From Gracilimonas sp034520725 (GTDB taxonomy: Bacteria; Bacteroidota; Rhodothermia; Balneolales; Balneolaceae): a stretch of 64,000 nucleotides of DNA. Every line of letters begins with the position of its first letter. Positions within the stretch are counted from its first letter, which is position 1. The position numbers were made by a program, and so were the translations under genes. The stretch lies in contig JAXHNH010000025.1 of NCBI GenBank assembly GCA_034520725.1, forward strand, positions 208,023 to 272,022, given 5' to 3'. This document shows, one piece after another, positions 45,484 to 53,692 of this stretch. The notes beneath the pieces are model-generated. The model searched no databases, was not told where the DNA came from, and was given only the letters and a program-made list of their open reading frames with translations.

Positions 45484-46708
45484 TTGTCTTCCAATACAGA
45501 ATCTGAATCAAAACCTTTGCTGCGCGATGTAAATATTTACATCATATTCGGGATCACCCTGACCGCAGTGATGGGTGTTTCATCCATTGCGCCGGCTTTT
45601 CCCACCATTGCAGATTCTCTTGATGTTTCAACAGAGCGCATCGGGCTTCTGATCACCTTTTTTACCATCCCGGGTATCATCATCACGCCGATACTTGGTC
45701 TGCTGGCTGACCGTTTTGGACGGAAGGTCGTTTTGATTCCTTCCCTCTTTCTTTTTGGTGTAGCCGGAACCGCCTGTGCGTATGCAACCTCCTTCGATCA
45801 GATGCTTTTATTCAGGGCGTTACAGGGAATGGGCAGTGCCTCATTAGGAGCGTTGAACCTGACCCTGATCGGTGATCTGTATTCCGGAAATCAAAGAGCA
45901 ACAGCCATGGGATATAATGGAAGTGTTCTCAGTATCGGTACCGCATTCTATCCCGCTGTGGGTGGAGCACTTGCGATCCTGGGCTGGTACTACCCGTTTT
46001 ATCTAAGCCTGCTGGCCATTCCCGTCGGCATTTTTGTGCTTCTTAAACTCGAGAAGACCGGTTCTTCGAGTGGGCTTAATGTTTCTGAGATCTTTTCGAA
46101 CGTCGCTTCCTCCCTGGTTTCCAAAAAAGTGATTCCCCTTTTCGTTGGCATCTTCCTGACCTTTGTCATGCTTTATGGAGGATACATTACCTTTTTCACG
46201 ATCCTTTTGGACGAGCGATTCGATCAGAATTCCTTCTGGATAGGGATCATCCTTTCCGGCTCATCATTTATGACCGCTTATGCATCCTCCCAACTGGGTA
46301 AGCTTACCGAGCGATTTTCTGAGGTCAACCTGATCCGAACAGCGGCTGTGTTGTATCTCGCCATATTCCTGATCATCCCTCAGGTCACGAACATCTGGTG
46401 GTTCATGATCCCGGTTGTCATCTTTGGGGCGGCTCAGGGCATCAATATTCCCAGTATCCTGAACCTCCTTACCGGGTATGCTGACAAGGAATATCGCGCA
46501 GCCTTTCTCTCGGTCAACTGGGTGGTGATGCGTACCGGTCAGGCTCTTGGACCGTATCTTCTAGGCTTGGTTTATGCCGGGAATCAGCCTCAACGCTACC
46601 TTTTATGCAGCGGCCATTGCAGCCGGTCTGTTCGTGATCTCCTCCTTCTTTTTCATGAAAAGGGACTGGTACTCTGCAGTGGATGTTAAAACGATCGAAG
46701 ATCTGTAA
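45484..46708 (+). CDS. MFS transporter, frameshifted near C-terminus
   Basis: About 408 residues, twelve membrane helices. The motif-A loop GLLADRFGRKVVLIPS follows helix 2, and LGALNLTLIGDLY and GMGSASLG belong to the drug:H+ antiporter-1 type. As sequenced the last helix is scrambled after LGLVYAG. Removing one G of GGG at 46579-46581 gives ISLNATFYAAAIAAGLFVIS and FFFMKRDWYSAVDV, ending at 46708. The start is the TTG at 45484, as a stop lies just upstream in frame. Likely a multidrug or sugar exporter; substrate unknown. Confidence 0.82.
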
Positions 46709-46836
46709 AGTAGAGGCCATCGTTCAATTTTATGCATCACCTTGATAGGGTGAACCAACCTTTCACTTCGAACTCATTCTTCCAGCCAATTGTTTTTGAG
46801 AGAAATAAACAGTCAATATTTTAAAACAAAAATACA

Positions 46837-47793
46837 ATGAGTGAACAAATGAAAGCCGCTTTTATTGAAGAATACGGTGACCTGAATAACATCAAAACAG
46901 GCCAATTGGATAAACCTGAAGCCGGTGAAGGAGAAGTACTGATCCGTATAAAAGCAGCAGGTGTCAACCCTGTAGATGCCGCAGTTGTCAAAGGTATGCT
47001 TAAAGATGCCATTCCCGGTGAATTCCCACTCATTCCGGGCTGGGATGTAGCGGGTGTTGTTGAAGAAACCGGCCACTCGGTCAGCCGTTTTAGTTCCGGT
47101 GATGAAGTTTATGCCTATGCAAGACGTCCCAAAATTCAACACGGAACGTTCGCAGAATATGTGAGCTTACCGGAATCTTACCTTGCTGAACGGCCAACCA
47201 ATATTTCTATGGAAGAAGCCGGCGGGATCCCATTAGTGGGATTAACAGCCTATCAATCCATTTTTGATTTTGGAGAACTCAAAAAGGGGCAAACCTTGTT
47301 AATATTAGGCGCTTCAGGTGGGGTAGGCACATTAGCTATTCAATTAGCGAAATCTGTTGGAGCAAATGTAATCGGAGTGGCAAGTGAAGCCAATCATGAT
47401 TACATGAAAGAACTCGGGGCTGATATCACGATCGATTACAAAAATAATCATGTGGGTAAGGCAGTTAAAAAAGCCCAACCTAAAGGGGTTGATCTTATTT
47501 TTCATTGTTCACGCGGGGATTCTTTCACACAAGTTATGGAAACTGATGTATTGAAAGACGGTGGGAAAGTTGCCTCTATAACCAAGAGTAAACCCGATAT
47601 CAGCGATCATATTGAATTTAAATATGTATTTGTAGAACCGAATGCAGAACAGCTCGAGCATATTGCCGCGCTTGCCGATAACGGTAAGATAAAAGTACCG
47701 GTATCCAACACCTATTCACTGGAGGAAGCCGGACAAGCCCTGCAGGAAATTGAAAAACTGCACACCAGAGGGAAACTGATCATTACTCCCTGA
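46837..47793 (+). CDS. NADP-dependent medium-chain dehydrogenase/quinone oxidoreductase-like
   Basis: 318 residues of the zinc-less MDR group: AAGVNPVDAAVVKG, FPLIPGWDVAGVVEE, the Rossmann motif LILGASGGVGTLAIQLAK (Gly-x-Gly-Gly-Val-Gly), and the family tail EAGQALQEIEKLHTRGKLII. It probably reduces quinones or enones with NADPH in the cytoplasm. No zinc-binding Cys cluster is seen. It ends just before a terminator that also lies at the end of the convergent kinase gene. Confidence 0.9.
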   Translation: MSEQMKAAFIEEYGDLNNIKTGQLDKPEAGEGEVLIRIKAAGVNPVDAAVVKGMLKDAIPGEFPLIPGWDVAGVVEETGHSVSRFSSGDEVYAYARRPKIQHGTFAEYVSLPESYLAERPTNISMEEAGGIPLVGLTAYQSIFDFGELKKGQTLLILGASGGVGTLAIQLAKSVGANVIGVASEANHDYMKELGADITIDYKNNHVGKAVKKAQPKGVDLIFHCSRGDSFTQVMETDVLKDGGKVASITKSKPDISDHIEFKYVFVEPNAEQLEHIAALADNGKIKVPVSNTYSLEEAGQALQEIEKLHTRGKLIITP

Positions 47794-47816
47794 TTTTATG
47801 AATGGTAAAACATTAT

Positions 47817-47843
47817 AGCCGGACCATGAGGTTCGGCTTTTTT
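47817..47843 (+). terminator. Rho-independent terminator between convergent genes
   Basis: AGCCGGACC and GGTTCGGCT form a 9-bp stem with one G-T pair and a 4-base loop, followed by TTTTT. It is 24 bases after the dehydrogenase stop and touches the convergent kinase stop codon. Confidence 0.82.
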
Positions 47844-49642
47844 CATATCAGGGCGCTGGAGGCACCCCGTAAGCTATCGTTTTTTTCGAACTCCAAACTG
47901 ATCTTTGAACCGTTGTTATCGAATTCAATTTGAAGTGTTCCATGCAACTGATCAGACAGTGTTTTAATGAGAGTCATACCGAGAGTGGTCGGGTTTTCAA
48001 GGTCAATATCTTTTGGAAATCCCACTCCATTATCTTGTACGACAAGGGAGATCAGCCCATTCACTTTACTAAGGGTTACTGTGATCTGCCCCTTATCTAA
48101 ATCTTTAAAAGCATGCTTGTAGGTATTCATTATCACTTCGTTCAAGATCAGCGTGAAGGGCACAGCCTGGTTGATATTAACTTCTAATTCATCCAGATCC
48201 AGCTTAGTATTTATATCTTTTCCATTGTCAATGGAATCTGATATATGCTTAACCAGGTTTTCTGCTTGCTCATCCAAATGCACGTACGTGAAGTCGTGAT
48301 GCTGATATAACTGTTCATGTATAAGTGCAATCGACTTTATACGACTCTGATTATCGTTCAAATATTTGTACACAATTTCCTCATCGGCCTGATAGGCCTG
48401 TAGCTGCATCATTCCTGAAACCAGTGCCAGGTTATTTTTAACCCGATGATGAACCTCCTTCAGTAAAATCTCTTTCTCTATCAGAGATTCCTTAACCTTC
48501 TCCTCAGCCAGTTTCTTTTCAGTGATATCTACACCGGTTCCCAAAATAAATTTCTTCCCATCCTGACAAAAATATGAACCGGTCAAAAAGAAATAGGAGT
48601 GTTCACTACATTTGGTCTTTACCCTGGCCGATATACTTACAGAACCTTCCTCAAAAGCTTTTTTGATCGCATTGTCTATCCGTTCGTGATCTTCTTCAAA
48701 ATAGAAATCATGGGGATGCATATCCTGAATCTCCTCCCAGGTATACCCCAAAACCTCAATAAAAAACTGATTAACCCGAATGTAATTCATATCCTCATCC
48801 AGTACATAAAATAAGCCGGGAAGGGAATCCAACGCCTTATCAATAAAGGATTGCTCGTTCAATAATTCTTTCTCAACTTCCTTACGATCTGTTATATCGA
48901 CCCCGATTCCCACAAGTATCATTTCATTGTTAACGGTAGTTGTAATACCGGATAACAGATAATGGAATCTTTCGCATCCTTCTTTGGTCTTTAGGTATAA
49001 CTCAACTTCATCTGAGGATTTTTGCAAGGTTATATCAAAACTCTCAACAGCAACCTGAAAATCTTCCTCAGATACGAAATTTGTGTAATGGTTATCCCCA
49101 CCATATTTGTACTCAAATATTTCCCTGAAGCGATTATTTACACTTATGATCTGACCCTGTTTATCGATCACAAAAAAAATGCCCGGCAAACTATTTATGA
49201 TATGATTGTTGAGAATTTCTTCCAGATCACTATTCAGATCTGAGATCTTTAAATGTTTCTCAAACTCAAACTTCTTACAAAAAATGGCCTCTACTGATTT
49301 TACCAACCTGACGTTCAACTCCTTTTTCTCGATCAGATCGGTAACCCCGGCTTTTACGAGTTTAACTGCCTCATCCAATTTAAAATCTTCTTTTATCAAT
49401 ATCAGAGGTACATAAGGATCAAATTCTTTTATCCTATCTATGACCTCATATCCAGATATTTCTAAATCGGATAAGTCGATGATAATAAGGTCGACTGAAC
49501 TCTCTGCTAAATTAGCTTTAAAAGACTGTTCACTTTTTCCTCTCCTGATCTCATTTAATGGTATTTCTGTTCCACTTAGAATTTTAGAAACAGTCTTGTA
49601 TACAGTCTCACTTTTAGTGATTGCTAATATATTCCGACTCAT
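47843..49642 (-). CDS. Sensor histidine kinase: REC-PAS-PAS-HisKA_2-HATPase
   Basis: 599 residues, soluble. An N-terminal receiver-like domain (about 1-125, acceptor Asp in LIIIDLSDLEISGYEV) is followed by two PAS domains (about 140-265, DSLPGLFYVLDEDMNYIRVN for the second), then a HisKA_2 dimerisation domain with phospho-His in VHHRVKNNLALVSGMMQLQ (about 398) and an ATPase (NEVIMNTYKHAF, VVQDNGVGFP, TTLGMTLIKTL). HisKA_2/HWE-type kinases often sense light, redox or small ligands through PAS. No response regulator is adjacent. The ATG at 49642 fits; the longer frame has no receiver homology. Confidence 0.88.
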   Translation of the reverse strand: MSRNILAITKSETVYKTVSKILSGTEIPLNEIRRGKSEQSFKANLAESSVDLIIIDLSDLEISGYEVIDRIKEFDPYVPLILIKEDFKLDEAVKLVKAGVTDLIEKKELNVRLVKSVEAIFCKKFEFEKHLKISDLNSDLEEILNNHIINSLPGIFFVIDKQGQIISVNNRFREIFEYKYGGDNHYTNFVSEEDFQVAVESFDITLQKSSDEVELYLKTKEGCERFHYLLSGITTTVNNEMILVGIGVDITDRKEVEKELLNEQSFIDKALDSLPGLFYVLDEDMNYIRVNQFFIEVLGYTWEEIQDMHPHDFYFEEDHERIDNAIKKAFEEGSVSISARVKTKCSEHSYFFLTGSYFCQDGKKFILGTGVDITEKKLAEEKVKESLIEKEILLKEVHHRVKNNLALVSGMMQLQAYQADEEIVYKYLNDNQSRIKSIALIHEQLYQHHDFTYVHLDEQAENLVKHISDSIDNGKDINTKLDLDELEVNINQAVPFTLILNEVIMNTYKHAFKDLDKGQITVTLSKVNGLISLVVQDNGVGFPKDIDLENPTTLGMTLIKTLSDQLHGTLQIEFDNNGSKISLEFEKNDSLRGASSALI

Positions 49643-49798
49643 ATAGGATTTTTTTCCGTGCTGATTACACCTTTCAACGAAAGATACACAGATATGTTTC
49701 CTCATCAAGATTCATTGAAATTCTTATAAGTAATTAAACACCAATAATTTAATGAGCATAATTAACCTCAATACCATCATTAAATAGACACTTACTGA

Positions 49799-50491
49799 TC
49801 ATTGCAATGCAAACTCAATAGTAAATTCTATCTGCCGGTTATAGGTTGGTTTATTGAATAGTGGATCGACAGGTGGTGCCGGCATCTCCGCTACCTGTTT
49901 GGTCTGGATGACCTCCTCAAGTTCGTACTCATTAAATGTAATGGTCTCTCTAACATTCTCGCTAAGATTCAGGATCTCACCTATCTCTACAGATTCATTC
50001 ATGATCAGCTGCTGGGCTTTTTCCCTTGCCCGCTGTATCGCCTGTCGGTAAGCCACATCATACAACGAGTCTTCTTTCATGTTTTTGTACTTCGTTATTC
50101 TGAAAGTATTGACGCCCTTTTCTGTTAAGGCCCGTCTGAAGGTGTCGATCTTATCCAGGTCGTAAATATCGAATTGAATGGATGAGTTGTAATGATAGGA
50201 TTCTCTGTCCCGGTAACTTCTGTTGCTTACTTCACCTGAATTAATTTCGAGATCATCGCCTTCATACCCCAGGTTATTCAACAAGGCCACAGCATCTGCA
50301 AGAGTTTCGTAGCCTTTCTTCTCTACCGAGGCAGCCTCGGAGCCTTCAAGTTGAAGGGATGCTATGACGGATACATATTCAACCGGTATTTCTACAGTTT
50401 GGTCTACGCCAAGTTTTATGGACCTGTTATCGTCTTGAGTACAAGAGATCATTAAGACAGGTAACAGAAAAAAGATAATTCTATTCATCAT
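49799..50491 (-). CDS. SIMPL-domain (DUF541) lipoprotein
   Basis: About 230 residues: lipobox LMISC, then VEYVSVIASLQLEG, ALLNNLGYEGDDLEINSGEVS, and YDVAYRQAIQRAREKAQQL followed by IGEILNLSE. This is the SIMPL/DUF541 pattern, a periplasmic or outer-membrane fold of uncertain role, linked in some species to oxidative or immune signalling. I start at the ATG at 50491 (a second ATG follows at 50488), which gives the signal peptide. Confidence 0.82.
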   Translation of the reverse strand: MMNRIIFFLLPVLMISCTQDDNRSIKLGVDQTVEIPVEYVSVIASLQLEGSEAASVEKKGYETLADAVALLNNLGYEGDDLEINSGEVSNRSYRDRESYHYNSSIQFDIYDLDKIDTFRRALTEKGVNTFRITKYKNMKEDSLYDVAYRQAIQRAREKAQQLIMNESVEIGEILNLSENVRETITFNEYELEEVIQTKQVAEMPAPPVDPLFNKPTYNRQIEFTIEFALQ

Positions 50492-50630
50492 TGGATCAGC
50501 ATTTAGTTCAAGGTTAAAACTAAAATGCAGGAATTGATCACGGATCAACATCGCATATCTGTGTTAATCCATAAAATAAAACAGTCTACCTGCAGCTAAA
50601 CCCTTTACATATACAGGAACTTCAATATTC

Positions 50631-51623
50631 TCAGCCTTTCAGATCCACATACTCCTTTTCGAGGATACTGGCCGAATGGATCAATTTTCTTTTTTCTGAT
50701 TCAGTCAGTTCTGTCCCAATGATAGATGCCACGCCATGTTGTGAAATCAAACACGGTGTTGCGAGGCAGACATCATCGATCCCATATTCTCCCTCCAGAT
50801 GATAAGATACAGTAAGCACCCTCCTCTGATCTTTTAAAATAGCCTCCACGATTTGAACTAAAGCAAGTCCTACCCCAAAATTGGTGGCTCCTTTGTAATC
50901 GATCACGTGGTAAGCTGAGTCTCTCACTTCCTGTTCCATCTCTTGTTTTTTCTGTTGCCAGTCCTCAATTCCAAGCTGGTCGCTGTATTCATCGAGTTGC
51001 ACACCTGAAATATTGGCCATCGACCAGGCTGCAAATTCACTGTCCCCATGTTCGCCCAATATGTAAGCGTGTATACTCCCCACATACACATCAAAAAATT
51101 CACTTAACAAGTACTTAAAGCGTGAACTGTCGAGTACCGTACCTGAACCGATCACCCGGTTTCGATCCCATCCGGAACGCTCCAAAGCGATCTTAGTGAG
51201 TATATCCACGGGATTTGTAACTACAACTATAACAGCCTCAGACTTCTGTGCTGTTATCTCATCAACAATACCTTCAATGATGGAGCTATTCTTCTTCAGA
51301 AGGTCGAGCCTTGTTTCCCCTTTCTTTTGAGCCGCCCCTGCTGTTATCACAATGACGTCTGCATCCCGGTAATCTTCCACTGAACCGACGTAGATCTCGC
51401 TGGTTGGATAAAATGGAAGACCGTGTGCCAGATCCAGAACCTGTCCCCTACATAGCTCTTCATTAATGTCGATGAGACAGATCTCATCAGCTGAACCGTT
51501 CTGTGCCATTGCATAGGCAAAAGTAGCACCTACTGCCCCGGCGCCGACAACCGCTACCTTTCTTGAACGCCAGGATGATATATTTTTCGATTGTTGAGTT
51601 TGTGACTCTAAAGTATTTCCCAT
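50631..51623 (-). CDS. ldh: L-lactate dehydrogenase
   Basis: 330 residues. Rossmann motif VVGAGAVGATFAYAMA, substrate loop AAQKKGETRLDLL (Gln favours lactate over malate), TNPVDILT, catalytic His in LGEHGDSEFAAW, and DYKGATNFGVGLALV. It reversibly reduces pyruvate with NADH. It carries ~20 extra residues before the fold, as seen in some homologues. Monocistronic. Confidence 0.93.
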   Translation of the reverse strand: MGNTLESQTQQSKNISSWRSRKVAVVGAGAVGATFAYAMAQNGSADEICLIDINEELCRGQVLDLAHGLPFYPTSEIYVGSVEDYRDADVIVITAGAAQKKGETRLDLLKKNSSIIEGIVDEITAQKSEAVIVVVTNPVDILTKIALERSGWDRNRVIGSGTVLDSSRFKYLLSEFFDVYVGSIHAYILGEHGDSEFAAWSMANISGVQLDEYSDQLGIEDWQQKKQEMEQEVRDSAYHVIDYKGATNFGVGLALVQIVEAILKDQRRVLTVSYHLEGEYGIDDVCLATPCLISQHGVASIIGTELTESEKRKLIHSASILEKEYVDLKG

Positions 51624-51730
51624 AGTGAAGATGTTTAAATGAATGAGTGAGTGAGTAAATAAAACCTAAAGCCTACTCACTGCGTTTCGGTTCAAAAAAA
51701 GAGGTCCTAAAAACATACTGAACGGTTTAT

Positions 51731-51875
51731 TTTGTAAAAGGCCTTCTGGGATTGTATAATCCAAATCAATTCATGCCAAACTAAAACCAAACTCTGATGA
51801 TATAGCTTCTATTTGTAAAAGGCCTTCTGGGTATTGAGAGTCCAGAATCAATTCATGCCAAACTAAAACCAAACT
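51731..51875 (+). repeat. Tandem direct duplication of the ggt upstream region
   Basis: Two ~64-base copies (51731-51794 and 51812-51875) start TTTGTAAAAGGCCTTCTGGG and end ATTCATGCCAAACTAAAACC plus AAACT. The period is 81 bases, with small differences between copies. The second copy ends two bases before the ggt ATG, so leader and promoter sequence has been duplicated. Confidence 0.88.
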
Positions 51876-51877
51876 TC

Positions 51878-53614
51878 ATGATACGCCTCCACAAACTGAT
51901 CGCCCCATTCCTACTTGCTTTACTTTTGATACCGGCTGGAAATTTAATGGCTCAGATCGACCGGGAAGCCGGGAATCTGATCTCCACTCGTTCTGAAGTG
52001 ATCGCCCAGCGCGGCATGGTGGCTACCAGTCAGCCTTTGGCAACACAGGTGGGTTTGCAGATCCTCCGTAATGGTGGTAACGCTATAGATGCCGCCATTG
52101 GAGCCAATGCAGCTATGGGTCTCATGGAGCCGACCGGCAACGGGATCGGCGGTGACCTTTTTGCCATAATCTGGCATGCCGAAAGTGAGCAGCTTTATGC
52201 CCTCAATGCCAGTGGGCGATCTCCGCGCGGATTATCGTACGATGAATTGATGGAGATCCTCAAGGAAAAGGGAGAAGATGATATTCCGTCTTATGATCTG
52301 CTTTCAGTTTCAGTTCCCGGAGCAGTTGATGGATGGTTCGAAATGCATGAGCGATTTGGGTCCACTGATATGAGTGAAATTCTTTCTGAACCGATCTACT
52401 ATGCTGAAAATGGGTTTCCGGTCAGTGAAGCAATATCTGCCTCATGGAGACGCAGTGTTCCGTTTTTGAAGGAACAACCCGGGGCTTTTGAGGAGACCTT
52501 CACCATCGACGGGCGTGGACCTGAGAAAGGTGAAGTATTCCAAAATCCTGATCTTGGCAATACCTTCCGACTATTGGCTGAACAAGGTCGCGATGCCTTT
52601 TATCGGGGCGAGATAGCCAGAAAGATAGATGCATGGATGAAAGAGAATAACGGCTATCTCCGCTACGAAGATTTTGACCAACACCACTCGGAGTGGATCG
52701 AACCGCAGACCGTGAACTATCGCGGCTATGATGTATACCAGGTAGGTGGAAACGTGCAGGGAACAGCCGTTCTGCAGATGCTTAATATTCTGGAAGGATA
52801 TGATCTTTCCGAAACCGGATTTGGTACCGCCGAAACACTGCACCTGATGATAGAAGCCAAGAAACTGGCCTTTGAAGACCGCGCCAAACATTACGCCGAT
52901 CCTGATTTTCATGAAGTGCCTTATGACAAGTTATTATCCAAAGAATATGCTGCCGAGCGACGTGAGCTGATCGGCGATCGTGCTCGCAGAGATCTGACTA
53001 CCGGAGTGGAAGTCCTGGAAGATGGCGATACGATCTACCTCACCACCGCCGATGAGGAAGGTAACATGGTCTCACTCATCCAAAGTAACTTTCGGGGTAT
53101 GGGTACCGGCTTTGTGGTTCCCGGAACGGGATTCAGTTTTCAGAACCGGGGAGAATTATTCTCTCTCGATCCGAAGCATCCAAACGTTTATGCCCCGGGC
53201 AAGCGACCATTTCATACCATCATCCCGGGCTTTGTGATGAAGGACGGAAAACCGATCATGGCATTTGGCAATATGGGCGGCGGATATCAGCCGATCGGTC
53301 ATGTGAGTATTCTCACCAACGTGATCGACTTCGGGATGAATCTTCAGCAGGCGGGCGATGCCTTCCGATGGGAACACTCAGGATCCACCCAGCCTACTGA
53401 TGACTTGTCGGATAAGCTTACCAATTCTGGACAGGTAAGCATTGAATCCGGTGTAGATTTTGAAGTGGTTCAGGCCCTCCGACAGATGGGACATAATGTT
53501 CAGATCGGCGACAGCTTCTTTGGCCGTTTCCAGGCCATCATGCGCGATCATGAGAAGGGCGTATATTTTGGCGCTTCGGAATCGAGGGTGGATGGGCAGG
53601 CTGCGGGGTATTGA
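51878..53614 (+). CDS. ggt: Gamma-glutamyltransferase
   Basis: 578 residues, exported (signal peptide LIAPFLLALLLIPAGNLMAQ). Ntn-hydrolase fold: the pro-enzyme cleaves itself before the catalytic Thr, here Thr385 in EDGDTIYLTTADEEGNMVS, which aligns with Thr391 of the E. coli enzyme. Substrate features: ASGRSPRGLS (Arg), GNGIGGDLFAI, GFSFQNRGELFSLDP, and GNMGGGYQPIGH (oxyanion/glycine loop). It hydrolyses or transfers the gamma-glutamyl group of glutathione-like thiols or polyglutamate. The last ~33 codons are repeated at 56880-57000. Upstream leader sequence is duplicated. Confidence 0.94.
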   Translation: MIRLHKLIAPFLLALLLIPAGNLMAQIDREAGNLISTRSEVIAQRGMVATSQPLATQVGLQILRNGGNAIDAAIGANAAMGLMEPTGNGIGGDLFAIIWHAESEQLYALNASGRSPRGLSYDELMEILKEKGEDDIPSYDLLSVSVPGAVDGWFEMHERFGSTDMSEILSEPIYYAENGFPVSEAISASWRRSVPFLKEQPGAFEETFTIDGRGPEKGEVFQNPDLGNTFRLLAEQGRDAFYRGEIARKIDAWMKENNGYLRYEDFDQHHSEWIEPQTVNYRGYDVYQVGGNVQGTAVLQMLNILEGYDLSETGFGTAETLHLMIEAKKLAFEDRAKHYADPDFHEVPYDKLLSKEYAAERRELIGDRARRDLTTGVEVLEDGDTIYLTTADEEGNMVSLIQSNFRGMGTGFVVPGTGFSFQNRGELFSLDPKHPNVYAPGKRPFHTIIPGFVMKDGKPIMAFGNMGGGYQPIGHVSILTNVIDFGMNLQQAGDAFRWEHSGSTQPTDDLSDKLTNSGQVSIESGVDFEVVQALRQMGHNVQIGDSFFGRFQAIMRDHEKGVYFGASESRVDGQAAGY

Positions 53615-53675
53615 GCATCTATTATTTATAGGCAGAGCCTCAGTGGGCTTCGAGCGGAGCACCGGAACGAGATTA
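53511..53675 (+). repeat. Direct repeat: ggt 3' end plus REP, copy 1
   Basis: The last ~33 codons of ggt and the following degenerate REP (GGCAGAGCCTCAG, GAGCGGAGCACCGGAACGAG) occur again at 56880-57053 at high similarity. The two copies point the same way and bracket the adhesin gene. Confidence 0.85.
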
Positions 53676-53692
53676 GACTTCAAAAGCTCAAT

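Noticed and set aside
47843..49642. Bacteriophytochrome-like light sensor
   Set aside because: There is no GAF/PHY domain or chromophore Cys; only receiver-like, PAS and HisKA_2 parts are visible.
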